In this document: positions 17,412-24,944 of the stretch, in pieces
Layout of the letters: every line of letters starts with the position of its first letter
How positions within the stretch are numbered: position 1 is the first letter of the stretch
Source of the DNA: Candidatus Woesearchaeota archaeon
GTDB taxonomy: Archaea > Nanobdellota > Nanobdellia > Woesearchaeales > UBA10216
Direction: 5' to 3'
Length of the DNA stretch: 41,405 bases
NCBI GenBank assembly: GCA_016192945.1
Contig: JACPTE010000001.1
Coordinates: 1 to 41,405, forward strand
Notes under the pieces: model-generated
What the model was told of the DNA's origin: nothing
Database searches by the model: none
Seen by the model: the letters and a program-made list of their open reading frames with translations, nothing else
Made by a program: the position numbers and the translations under genes

Positions 17412-17951
17412 CTATGCCTTGCGGACAAATCCATAAACAGCTGTAACAGCATCCTTCGCCTGCATTGTGCCCATCCCAAGCGACAGGAAAAGCTGCCTTA
17501 TGTCGTTCTCAGCCCTCATCAAGTAAGGCTCTGAGGCAAATGAAGCCGCAACAACCATGACCTTGTGCTCGCGGCACAGCCTTATGTTCCTCATGGCGTT
17601 TTCAACAACATCCTGCCTGTGGCGTGAGGAAAGCATGCCTGAAAGGGGGAAGCAGACTGCAACGCCCCTATCCGCAAGCTCCTTGTAGAATGAGTGCCTC
17701 AGCGGCTGTGCCAGCCCAATTATTATTTTCGCCTTGTTATTCCCCCTGCTGATGTCAGAGACAGTTATATCCGCGCTCTTTAAGCTTGCTGTATAAAGCC
17801 TTACCTGAGTTTGCTGCTTCAGCTCCTCAACCCTGTTATGGCTTTCAAGGGGGCTCTCATAAAAGAGCGCCAAACCCCTGATGCCCAGCCTTTCAGCCAT
17901 GTCTATCATTTCCCTCTCATTTCCTTTCGGAGCAACTATGTCTATGAACAT
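17412..17951 (-). CDS. rnp3: Ribonuclease P protein component 3 (Rpp30)
   Basis: 179 residues. Archaeal Rpp30 is a PHP/TIM-barrel-like protein that pairs with Pop5 to activate the catalytic RNA of RNase P, which makes the 5' end of tRNAs. Family features are MFIDIVAPKGNE at the start, GLALFYE near residue 30, and the C-terminal SSRHRQDVVENAMRNIRLCREHKVMVVAASFASEPYLMRA with AENDIRQLFLSLGM. The open frame extends upstream into vapC, but homology and the 4-base gap after the vapC stop support the ATG at 17951. It is therefore the last gene of a unit with vapB and vapC. Confidence 0.88.
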   Translation of the reverse strand: MFIDIVAPKGNEREMIDMAERLGIRGLALFYESPLESHNRVEELKQQTQVRLYTASLKSADITVSDISRGNNKAKIIIGLAQPLRHSFYKELADRGVAVCFPLSGMLSSRHRQDVVENAMRNIRLCREHKVMVVAASFASEPYLMRAENDIRQLFLSLGMGTMQAKDAVTAVYGFVRKA

Positions 17952-17955
17952 TTTT

Positions 17956-18333
17956 TCAGTTTTCTCCAATAAAGATGATGTTATCCTCCTTCCTAAAATC
18001 AGCATCACCTGTCAATATTTTTGCATTATGAAGCCTGGCAGTTGCAAGAACTATTGCGTCTGCCATCCCGAGCTTCTTAAGATGCTTGTTTTTTCCTGCA
18101 AGCAATGCTGTTTGCGCGCTTAAAGGAACAACAAAGGAAGAGTGGATTACAAAATCAATCTTATTGTCTGCTTCATCAGGAAGAGCATTCAGGAGGAAAT
18201 TGTATATTTCTGCTATATTTATTGAGCTGACAATTATTTCCTCATCGCTGTCAATGAATTTTTTTGCCTTTTCGCCGTTCGGACTGCCCTTAAAGTATTC
18301 AATCCACGCCCAGCTGTCAACTAAAACGGTCAA
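17956..18333 (-). CDS. vapC: VapC-type PIN-domain ribonuclease toxin
   Basis: 125 residues, the usual size. PIN-domain acidic residues are present: Asp6 in LVDSWAWIEYF, Glu in INIAEIYN, Asp in MADAIVLATA, and Asp in TGDADF. Such toxins cleave RNA, often tRNA or rRNA, when freed from their antitoxin. The start overlaps the end of vapB by 17 bases, the standard arrangement. rnp3 follows 4 bases after the stop. The family call is firm; toxicity and target are inferred. Confidence 0.9.
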   Translation of the reverse strand: MTVLVDSWAWIEYFKGSPNGEKAKKFIDSDEEIIVSSINIAEIYNFLLNALPDEADNKIDFVIHSSFVVPLSAQTALLAGKNKHLKKLGMADAIVLATARLHNAKILTGDADFRKEDNIIFIGEN

Positions 18334-18514
18334 TCTCTTCCCTCAGGAATTCTTTTTTAAAGCCTTTCAGCGAGCCAAACATTGATTTTCTGGGTTTTTT
18401 CATGTTCAAGACGAGCTTCATTATTGTTTCATCAAATGTTTCTGCCTTCAGCTCATCCTTGATGTGCCTGAGGAGGTCCATTGTTTCTGATTTGACAGCT
18501 ATCGTGGTAGTCAT
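18317..18514 (-). CDS. vapB: VapB-type antitoxin
   Basis: 65 residues. The N-terminus TTTIAVKSETMDLLRHIKDE followed by TFDETIMKLV has the strand-helix-helix pattern of short ribbon-helix-helix DNA-binding antitoxins, and the basic tail GFKKEFLREEIDRFS would wrap VapC. It overlaps vapC by 17 bases. A 20-base perfect palindrome and a TATA box lie immediately upstream, in line with autorepression. Confidence 0.82.
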   Translation of the reverse strand: MTTTIAVKSETMDLLRHIKDELKAETFDETIMKLVLNMKKPRKSMFGSLKGFKKEFLREEIDRFS

Positions 18515-18521
18515 TATATTG

Positions 18522-18541
18522 ATATAACTTATAAGTTATAT
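18522..18541. promoter_or_regulatory. 20-base perfect palindrome, likely VapB operator
   Basis: The half-site ATATAACTT is mirrored exactly across a central AT to AAGTTATAT. It lies between the vapB ATG (18514) and the TATA box that it partly overlaps, so a bound VapB/VapBC complex would block transcription. It also covers the stop codon of ttuA. Confidence 0.7.
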
Positions 18542-19434
18542 TTAAAATTTTCTAATTTGGAGCTGACAATTGCACACGCACTGCACAACTCCCTGCCCGC
18601 GGGCTCTCCACACTCTCTGCAGCAGCTTAATTCCTTCCCAACAGGCAAGCACTTCAGGACGGGCATCATCTTCAAGAAAGAATGCACTATTCCCAGTTTA
18701 GAGCCCGGATGCATTGCTTCCAGCCCGTTTAGCATGTCCCTTACTGAAGCCCTGAAAGACCCTGCAGCATTCGGGCACTCTGTGAATTTTATTTCAAACC
18801 CCTGCAAAAAAGCATATGTTGCGACTTCCTTTTCAGAGCATAGGTATAATGGCTTTACCCGCGGGGTGAACATCCTGCTGCTTATCTGCCCTGTCTTAGG
18901 CCCAAGCCTTGCCAGCAGGTGAGTGTTGGACTTTATCATGTTCATTGTTATTGTCTGCGCCTCATCATCAAGGTTGTGCCCTGTTACCAGATAGTCATAA
19001 TCCCTTGAAGCCCTGTTCAGCAGATACCTTCTTAATATTCCGCAGGCCATACACGGCTGGAAAGCCTTCTTAGCCAATAATTCGTCAAGTGTAAACCCAA
19101 AATAATCCCTGTAAGAGACAATGTTCAGGCGTATGCCATTAGCTGTGCAAAACCTCTTCAGATCTTCAATAGTCCCATCCCTGTATCCATGAATCCCCTC
19201 ATTTATTGCGAGGGCCTCAACATCATACCCCAGCTTTTTAAGAATATAAAGGATAGTGGTGCTGTCCTTGCCGCCGCTTGAGGCAACAGCGAGCTTATCA
19301 GTTCTGCCAAAAAGCCCAAACCGCCTGATAGTTCGCTTAACCTTTTCCTCAAAGTGCCTTATGAAGTGCTTCCTGCACAAAGCACGCCCTGCAATGATTA
19401 CAGCCGCCTGCCTGCAGTAAAAACAATCAGCCAT
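18529..19434 (-). CDS. ttuA: tRNA 2-thiolation protein of the TtuA/Ncs6 family
   Basis: 301 residues. This PP-loop ATPase adenylates and thiolates tRNA uridine (TtuA at U54, Ncs6/NcsA at U34). The PP-loop is SSGGKDST (52-59). Cys128, Cys131 and Cys220 match the three ligands of the [4Fe-4S] cluster. Zinc-finger residues are Cys4, Cys7, Cys20 and His23 at the N-terminus and Cys272, Cys275, Cys284 and Cys287 at the C-terminus. The choice between U54 and U34 modification is not settled from sequence alone. A TATA element at 19457-19469 gives leaderless spacing to the ATG. Confidence 0.9.
   Translation of the reverse strand: MADCFYCRQAAVIIAGRALCRKHFIRHFEEKVKRTIRRFGLFGRTDKLAVASSGGKDSTTILYILKKLGYDVEALAINEGIHGYRDGTIEDLKRFCTANGIRLNIVSYRDYFGFTLDELLAKKAFQPCMACGILRRYLLNRASRDYDYLVTGHNLDDEAQTITMNMIKSNTHLLARLGPKTGQISSRMFTPRVKPLYLCSEKEVATYAFLQGFEIKFTECPNAAGSFRASVRDMLNGLEAMHPGSKLGIVHSFLKMMPVLKCLPVGKELSCCRECGEPAGRELCSACAIVSSKLENFKYNL
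18536..18547 (-). promoter_or_regulatory. TATA box of vapBC(-rnp3)
   Basis: The minus strand reads TTTTAAATATAA, centred about 27 bases before the vapB ATG at 18514. It lies inside the 3' end of ttuA. Confidence 0.55.
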
Positions 19435-19456
19435 GAGGTCAGGCTTATCCGGCTCA

Positions 19457-19469
19457 CTATATTAATATT
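19457..19469 (-). promoter_or_regulatory. TATA box of ttuA
   Basis: The minus strand reads AATATTAATATAG, about 28 bases before the ttuA ATG at 19434. Confidence 0.5.
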
Positions 19470-19519
19470 GTGCAGAATATAGGAATATTGCTCCAAAAAA
19501 GGCAGCAAACACAATGCGC

Positions 19520-19531
19520 AATATTTAAATA
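19520..19531 (+). promoter_or_regulatory. TATA box of surface operon B
   Basis: AATATTTAAATA, centred about 28 bases before the ATG at 19554. Its core is identical to that of operon A. No other convincing promoter is seen in the next 14.5 kb of closely packed plus-strand genes. Confidence 0.65.
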
Positions 19532-19553
19532 GTCAAAAAAAAGGATAAAACGA

Positions 19554-20000
19554 ATGGGAAAAAAAGTTATTGTAATAGGATTTCTCACAATAATTGCCAT
19601 TTCCATCCTTATTGGAGGGTATTTTGTATTGCTGAAGGGGAAAAATGAGCCTTCACCAGCTCTACAAGAAAAAAACCCCAGCGAGAGCTTAAGTGAAATA
19701 TCGGCTGCAGGGGATGGAAAAACCATTCCCATTAACCAAAGAAAATACATCAAGGGCTATATAGAAAAAGCTGAAGTCAACTCAGGAGCGCTGTCAATCA
19801 GGATAAAAAACCAAGCCATAAGCCAGGATTTTACGTCTGATAAGTACACCTACATTTTTACAACAATTAATTCAGCCCAAAAGCCAATCATGCTGCAGGA
19901 GATAGAACAGGGAAATTATAACCTGATAGGAAAATACACCCTCATAGAATACAAAGAAGAAAACGGGAAATTAGTGGCAAAAACGATAAGCGTAACATGA
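19554..20000 (+). CDS. Small membrane-anchored protein, first gene of surface operon B
   Basis: 148 residues. A basic start (MGKKVIVIGF) and one hydrophobic helix (about 4-27) are followed by a Ser/Pro/Glu-rich linker and a C-terminal domain of about 80 residues with alternating beta pattern (KYIKGYIEKAEV, LSIRIKN, YTYIFTT, YNLIGKYTLIEYKE). It could be a small beta-barrel exposed outside the cell. I do not recognise the family. Its stop overlaps the ATG of the 1372-residue gene (ATGA), so the two are probably translationally coupled. Confidence 0.75.
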   Translation: MGKKVIVIGFLTIIAISILIGGYFVLLKGKNEPSPALQEKNPSESLSEISAAGDGKTIPINQRKYIKGYIEKAEVNSGALSIRIKNQAISQDFTSDKYTYIFTTINSAQKPIMLQEIEQGNYNLIGKYTLIEYKEENGKLVAKTISVT

Positions 20001-23000
20001 AAATGGATAAATCCGGAATCTTGTGCTTAAGCATAATAACAGGCATCCTTCTTATTGCAGTCCTGCCAGCAACAAATGCTTACATCGGATGCACCAGTGA
20101 TAGGACTGTAGGGTGCGATGACGCTGCCTGCGCCAGGGGAGCTGCCCAAAAAGCATGCACTTATGAATGCACATCATGCGGGGAAGTGACCTCAGGAGCA
20201 TGCGGGGGAGGATGCCCCTGTACGTGGCAGGGAATGCAAGACTGCGGTAATGCGCCTGGAGGGGGAAGCAGCTCAGGTGGGGGCGGCCAGGCAGCAAGAG
20301 TAGTGGGAGACATAGTGAGCCCGGACAACAAGATATACCAAAAAACAGGAACAAACTGCCCGAACAACATAAACTCGGATACCATAAAGATAAACGAGGG
20401 CGCAACAGAAAGCACATGGGGCTGCAACCCAAACGCATACTACGCGGTTTCAACTTCAACAGGAACAAAAACAATAACATTAACACCGCCACAAGGGCTT
20501 GATTGCGACAGGTGGGCATTAACTTATCATATCAATGGCCAGGACCAGGCAGGGGGAACAGGCACAGGCTGCTCAGCGCAGATAAATGTCCAGCCAGGAG
20601 ACTGGACAAACCACCTTTGGTTCTATCTGAAGCCCATATGCACTCCAAGCCCTGAGATATGCGACGGGGTGGACAACAACTGCAACGGGCTGGTTGACGA
20701 GGGATTTGATAACGATGGGGACGGGTTCTCAACGTGCGGGACAAAAACCACGCAATGCTGTTCTGCAATAGGATGCCAGCCTGGGACAGGAACTGACAAT
20801 AGGTGCGAAGACTGCAATGACGACCCCACAACAGGCGGAGCAGACATACATCCCGGCGCCCAGGAAAGGTGCGACGGAGTAGACAGGAACTGCAACGGGC
20901 AGCCATATGACGGAGTAGACCCTGACACCTGCAGGCAATCATGCGAGGCAGGCTACACGCAAGCTCCGGGAGTCCTGGGCTCGGATGCATACTCTTTTAC
21001 AGGAACTGACGGAAAAACTTACCTTGTGCAGATGATGATAAACAATGCAGGAACAACAAGCTGGGATAGAAAAGCCCCATATGAGCCTGCATCTGCAAAC
21101 GGGATTGACTGGGGTGCAAGGACACAGTGGGAGGCAGTTGACCTGACAAACGTGAACGCAGCCCCGAACATACCAGACCCTGCATTTGCGGGCGCATGCT
21201 CATTCATGTACACTGGAACTGACAACAAGCTCTACTTTGCCCAGACAATCATCCACTCAGATGGGAAAAGGGCATGGTCACGAAAATGCGAAGTGAACCC
21301 TGGAGCACAAAACGCCAAATATGGAGTTGACTTCACCACATGCAGCCAGTGGGGCCCTTACGACCTCTCAAATGAGCCAATCCCGAATGTTGCCAAGGCA
21401 GACAGGGCATTTGCTGACTGCGACATTATGACATTCACAGATTCAGGTAATGTGCCAAGATACGTGCGTTCGCTAATCCACAAAGACGGAAGAAGAAGCT
21501 GGAACGAGGTGTGCAGGATGGACCCTGCCAAGCAGTACGGAGTTGACTTCACCACATGCACCCAGTACAGATACGTGGACCTTGGCCAGGAAAAGGCAAA
21601 CCCAACAGACCCGAAATTTGTGGGACTGCATTCATACACATACACATCCTCAACAGACAACAAAAAATACGTTGTGCAAAGCCTCACCCATGCTGACGGG
21701 CAAAGGGGCTGGTGGAGAAAATGCCCATCAGACCCCGCTGCAGTTAACGGAGTCAACTTCCAAGCAGGAAACCCAGTGTGCGGCGACCAATGGACACTGG
21801 TTCCGTTCACAGGCATTGAAAGCGCACCACCACAAGGCAGCGCAGGCACAGCATCAGCGCAGGGAATAACAGGGGCAGTGGTATCAACCACGACAGCAAC
21901 AGTCAGGGTCCACTTCAGCTCAATTCCCGGAGCAGCCAACGTATATGTTGACGCGACTTCAGTGGGCAGCACAAACGACCCTGGAGACTCAACCACACTT
22001 CCGCTAATGCTTGACATTCCTGCAGGAACACACACAATAAAATTCTCAAAATCAGGATATAACGATTACACAACAACAATAACCGTGACAGAAGGCTCTG
22101 GGCTGCAGGAAGTGGCAGCAACCCTAACCCCGCTGGTCCCTCCAGGAAGCATACAAGTAGATACGGCCCCGCAAGGCGCCAATGTCTACATAGGGGGCAG
22201 CCTGAAGGGAACTACGCCCACAACAATAACCGACCTTGTCCCGGGAACATACACGCTGAGCATAATAAAGGCAGGATACTACACACAAACAAGGACAGCA
22301 ACAGCAGATTCAGGAGGGACAGCAGCAGTGTCAGCAACACTCGCACCTTCTGGCTCCCCAATCCCTGACCAGATGCCAAAGGGAAATGTGGAAACAGCTG
22401 ACTGCAACACCATAACAGGATGGGCATGCGACCAGGACCTGCCAGACCAGCAGATACAGGTAGACTTCTGGACAGACCAGGGAATTGCAGGCTCTGCTCA
22501 GGCAAACCTGCCAAGCATCGATGCAGTAAAGGCAGCGTGCGGAGGAAGAAGCAACGCACACGGATTCTCATTTGACGTGCCTACATACCTGAGCGACAGG
22601 ACAACACTCCTGAAAGACGGAAACAGCCACGCCATAAGGGCTATGGGAATAAACATAAACCCCAACTCAGCACAGCCAGGCAACAGGTATGATGCAGGAG
22701 GCCATCCTGAACTTACAAACAGCCCAAAAACAATAACATGCACCTCACACGATACAATCGGCTACATGGAGACAGCTAATTGCAACACCATAACAGGATG
22801 GAGTTGCGACCAGGACAGACCAGACCAGCAAATACAGGTAGACTTCTGGGAGGTCATCCAGTCACCAACAGGGACAACAAGGCAGATAATAGGAAGCACT
22901 CCTGCAAACCTGCCAAGCATCGATGCAGTAAAGGCAGCGTGCGGGGGAACAAGCAACGCACACGGATACACATTCACAATACCCAGCAACCTGAGGACAG

Positions 23001-24115
23001 GAACCCACGCAATAGAGGCATACGGAATAAACATAGACCAAAACGGGAACAGGATGCCTGCAGGAAACACGAGACTTGTAAACAGCCCTAAAACAATAAC
23101 GTGCACAGCCCCGCCACAGCCAAACGCAGGCAACAGGTGGATAAGAGACGCATGCTGCGGGGACGACCCTAACGAGAATGTCAAGCAAAGCTACGACGGC
23201 TGCAACACAGGATGCTGCCCAGCCAACAAGTGCTATGAGCCTGCAACAAATGCGTGCATAGCAAGCGGATATTCCTCAGGAAGAAGACTATGCTACAACG
23301 GGGAATGGACAGACAGGTCAAACATACTTGCAATCCTCCTCAGGGACTATTCAGCGCAGGAGGGCTTCACTGACAGCTCAATATACTGCGGAACCTACCA
23401 GGAGGCACTGAACAGGTACAACTACCCCATACTCCAGAAAATAGCAGAGGACTACTTCAAGGGAACCTGCCACCTGGGGGGGACACCAAACACTCCATGT
23501 TCCAATGATGTGTGCGTAATGGAATACGCCCCTGGAAAAGTCATCCTGGGAGGCTCGCTCAACATAGAGCCAGGCAGCACAACATTTGGAGACATGCTGA
23601 CTTTCAGCGGAGACTGCAGCTACGCAATGGCAGCCACAGACGGGCAGATAAAGCAGTGCAACACAAACTCCAAGAAACTATGGTACAACAAAAACTCAAG
23701 AGTATTCCTATACAGCAGCGAAGACATAAACCTGAGGGCTGGAGACTGGACATCAATAGTGCAAAGGGCAAACGCCATGCCAAAGGGACAGGAGATAAGC
23801 CTGCCAGTTCCTGAAACAAAAACAGTTGACAAGCTATACTGGGCCAGCAAAGGGCATAAGGGCGTTATAGGCGATGTAGGCTCTGGATGCGCCAGCGATT
23901 TAGTGAACTATGAGTACCTCTATGCAAAATACACGGGCTTCAGCACAGACATATGCTCCTCTGCAAGCTACCTTAACGAGGGCGAATGCAATTTGAATTC
24001 AGGAGAATACGAAATCAGCGCAGCCAGGAGAAAGGACGAGTCAAGCAGGGTATTTGACGCCTGGCAGGACCTGACATCAAAACTCAGGATTAATCCAGCC
24101 AGAACAACAACATAA
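19997..24115 (+). CDS. Giant secreted mosaic protein (MopE-like, four-repeat, PEGA and GW[AS]CDQD modules)
   Basis: 1372 residues with a Sec-type signal peptide (LSIITGILLIAVLPATNA). Order of parts: Cys-rich start; a beta region; two MopE-like metal-binding motifs (ICDGVDNNCNGLVDEG, about 216-313); four repeats of about 60-70 residues with TDxKxYxVQxxxHxDGxRxWxRKC (20984-21815); two PEGA domains (about 634-785); two GW[AS]CDQD modules (22382-23106); and a unique Cys-rich C-terminal region of about 330 residues containing CCGDDPNENV. No C-terminal membrane anchor is visible, so it is probably released or held by partners. The repeats suggest glycan or protein binding; no catalytic motif is recognised. 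Confidence 0.8.
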   Translation: MKMDKSGILCLSIITGILLIAVLPATNAYIGCTSDRTVGCDDAACARGAAQKACTYECTSCGEVTSGACGGGCPCTWQGMQDCGNAPGGGSSSGGGGQAARVVGDIVSPDNKIYQKTGTNCPNNINSDTIKINEGATESTWGCNPNAYYAVSTSTGTKTITLTPPQGLDCDRWALTYHINGQDQAGGTGTGCSAQINVQPGDWTNHLWFYLKPICTPSPEICDGVDNNCNGLVDEGFDNDGDGFSTCGTKTTQCCSAIGCQPGTGTDNRCEDCNDDPTTGGADIHPGAQERCDGVDRNCNGQPYDGVDPDTCRQSCEAGYTQAPGVLGSDAYSFTGTDGKTYLVQMMINNAGTTSWDRKAPYEPASANGIDWGARTQWEAVDLTNVNAAPNIPDPAFAGACSFMYTGTDNKLYFAQTIIHSDGKRAWSRKCEVNPGAQNAKYGVDFTTCSQWGPYDLSNEPIPNVAKADRAFADCDIMTFTDSGNVPRYVRSLIHKDGRRSWNEVCRMDPAKQYGVDFTTCTQYRYVDLGQEKANPTDPKFVGLHSYTYTSSTDNKKYVVQSLTHADGQRGWWRKCPSDPAAVNGVNFQAGNPVCGDQWTLVPFTGIESAPPQGSAGTASAQGITGAVVSTTTATVRVHFSSIPGAANVYVDATSVGSTNDPGDSTTLPLMLDIPAGTHTIKFSKSGYNDYTTTITVTEGSGLQEVAATLTPLVPPGSIQVDTAPQGANVYIGGSLKGTTPTTITDLVPGTYTLSIIKAGYYTQTRTATADSGGTAAVSATLAPSGSPIPDQMPKGNVETADCNTITGWACDQDLPDQQIQVDFWTDQGIAGSAQANLPSIDAVKAACGGRSNAHGFSFDVPTYLSDRTTLLKDGNSHAIRAMGININPNSAQPGNRYDAGGHPELTNSPKTITCTSHDTIGYMETANCNTITGWSCDQDRPDQQIQVDFWEVIQSPTGTTRQIIGSTPANLPSIDAVKAACGGTSNAHGYTFTIPSNLRTGTHAIEAYGINIDQNGNRMPAGNTRLVNSPKTITCTAPPQPNAGNRWIRDACCGDDPNENVKQSYDGCNTGCCPANKCYEPATNACIASGYSSGRRLCYNGEWTDRSNILAILLRDYSAQEGFTDSSIYCGTYQEALNRYNYPILQKIAEDYFKGTCHLGGTPNTPCSNDVCVMEYAPGKVILGGSLNIEPGSTTFGDMLTFSGDCSYAMAATDGQIKQCNTNSKKLWYNKNSRVFLYSSEDINLRAGDWTSIVQRANAMPKGQEISLPVPETKTVDKLYWASKGHKGVIGDVGSGCASDLVNYEYLYAKYTGFSTDICSSASYLNEGECNLNSGEYEISAARRKDESSRVFDAWQDLTSKLRINPARTTT
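20984..21815 (+). repeat. Four tandem protein repeats of about 60-70 residues
   Basis: Units start near YSFTGTDGKTYLVQ, FMYTGTDNKLYFAQ, MTFTDSGNVPRYVRS and YTYTSSTDNKKYVVQ. Each continues with an H/N-x-DG-x-R-x-W segment, a K-C/V-C region, N/Y-G-V/I-D/N-F/W, and ends in W/Y-x-x-V/Y-D-L or a related ending. I do not recognise this as a named domain. Confidence 0.7.
22382..23106 (+). repeat. Two-copy GW[AS]CDQD module with near-identical DNA segments
   Basis: Copies begin at 22382 and 22760. Both contain NCNTITGW or DCNTITGW, CDQD, PDQQIQVDFW, ANLPSIDAVKAACGG and NSPKTITC. A 41-base stretch at 22502-22542 is repeated exactly at 22904-22944, which points to recent duplication or gene conversion. 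Confidence 0.75.
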
Positions 24116-24126
24116 ACACAACAACC

Positions 24127-24942
24127 ATGATGGCATCCAGGAAATCCCAGGTAACCATATTCATAATAGCAGGGCTTGTCATGTTCATGATAGCAGGGCT
24201 CCTGCTTTACCTTGGAAGCAGCGTGCAGACAAGAAAGGAAGCATTATACTCAGACTCTTCACCAGTAACAAGATATGTGAGCGAGTGCGTAAAGAGAGCG
24301 GCAGAGCAGGGGATGGACAAGGCAAGCACACAGTCAGGATACATATTCGCAAGCCAGAACGGCCCAACCAGCGATTACTACTCCACCAGCTACGAAGGAA
24401 AGCTGTATGTCACACGAGGCATGCTGAAAATCCCGTTCGCTGTAGGGGAAAGAGGATACTCCCTGCAATCAAGGCAGGATATTGAAAGGCAAACAGAGCA
24501 ATACATAAACAGGGCAATAATGAACAACTGCATTGACTTCGGAAGCTTCCAGAGGCAATATACGGTCATTGCGGCATCAGGCCCTGAAACAAACGTCACA
24601 ATAACAGACAAGGAGATTTTCACGCACATGAAAATGCCTGTAGAGATAACAGAGCTGTCAACAGGCTCAAACTACAAGATAAGCGACTTCTCAGCATCAA
24701 AAGCAACTCCAATAGGGGAGGTTCACCATGCAGCAGAGATTATTGCGGGCGAAATATCAATAAGGCAAAAACTCGGCAGTTTTGATGCAGAAAACCCAAA
24801 CATACCTGGAAACATAAACGGCGTGTCAGCAGCCCATGAAGAAGTCAGGCAAGGCAGCAGAGTAACAGGAATCATACTGACACTAGAAAAATCAGGGGCA
24901 AGATTCACATTCGCAATAGAAAACACAAGGCAGGCCGGCTAA
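24127..24942 (+). CDS. Membrane protein sharing the N-terminal module of the operon A giants
   Basis: 271 residues. MMASRKSQVTIFIIAGLVMF has the same pattern (K-S/G-Q-V-T-I-F) and single membrane helix as the two operon A proteins. It shares YVSECVKRAAEQG, NNCIDFGSF, a VTITDKEIFTHMKMP strand and the order of these elements, but ends after the module, without giant extensions. It may be the minimal form of the family, for example a core subunit or chaperone. It starts 11 bases after the 1372-residue gene and ends 2 bases before the 2166-residue gene. Unknown function. Confidence 0.75.
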   Translation: MMASRKSQVTIFIIAGLVMFMIAGLLLYLGSSVQTRKEALYSDSSPVTRYVSECVKRAAEQGMDKASTQSGYIFASQNGPTSDYYSTSYEGKLYVTRGMLKIPFAVGERGYSLQSRQDIERQTEQYINRAIMNNCIDFGSFQRQYTVIAASGPETNVTITDKEIFTHMKMPVEITELSTGSNYKISDFSASKATPIGEVHHAAEIIAGEISIRQKLGSFDAENPNIPGNINGVSAAHEEVRQGSRVTGIILTLEKSGARFTFAIENTRQAG

Positions 24943-24944
24943 AA

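Noticed and set aside
17352-17534. Open frame of 60 codons after operon A
   Set aside because: It runs antisense into rnp3 and has no recognisable features; the gap 17349-17411 shows nothing else.
17952-18008. Longer N-terminus for rnp3
   Set aside because: It would overlap vapC; Rpp30 homology starts at MFIDIV.
20052-20990. Long open frames antisense to the giant genes, here and at many other places
   Set aside because: They are Leu/Ser/Cys-rich by-products of the T-poor sense strand, without domains, promoters or start contexts.
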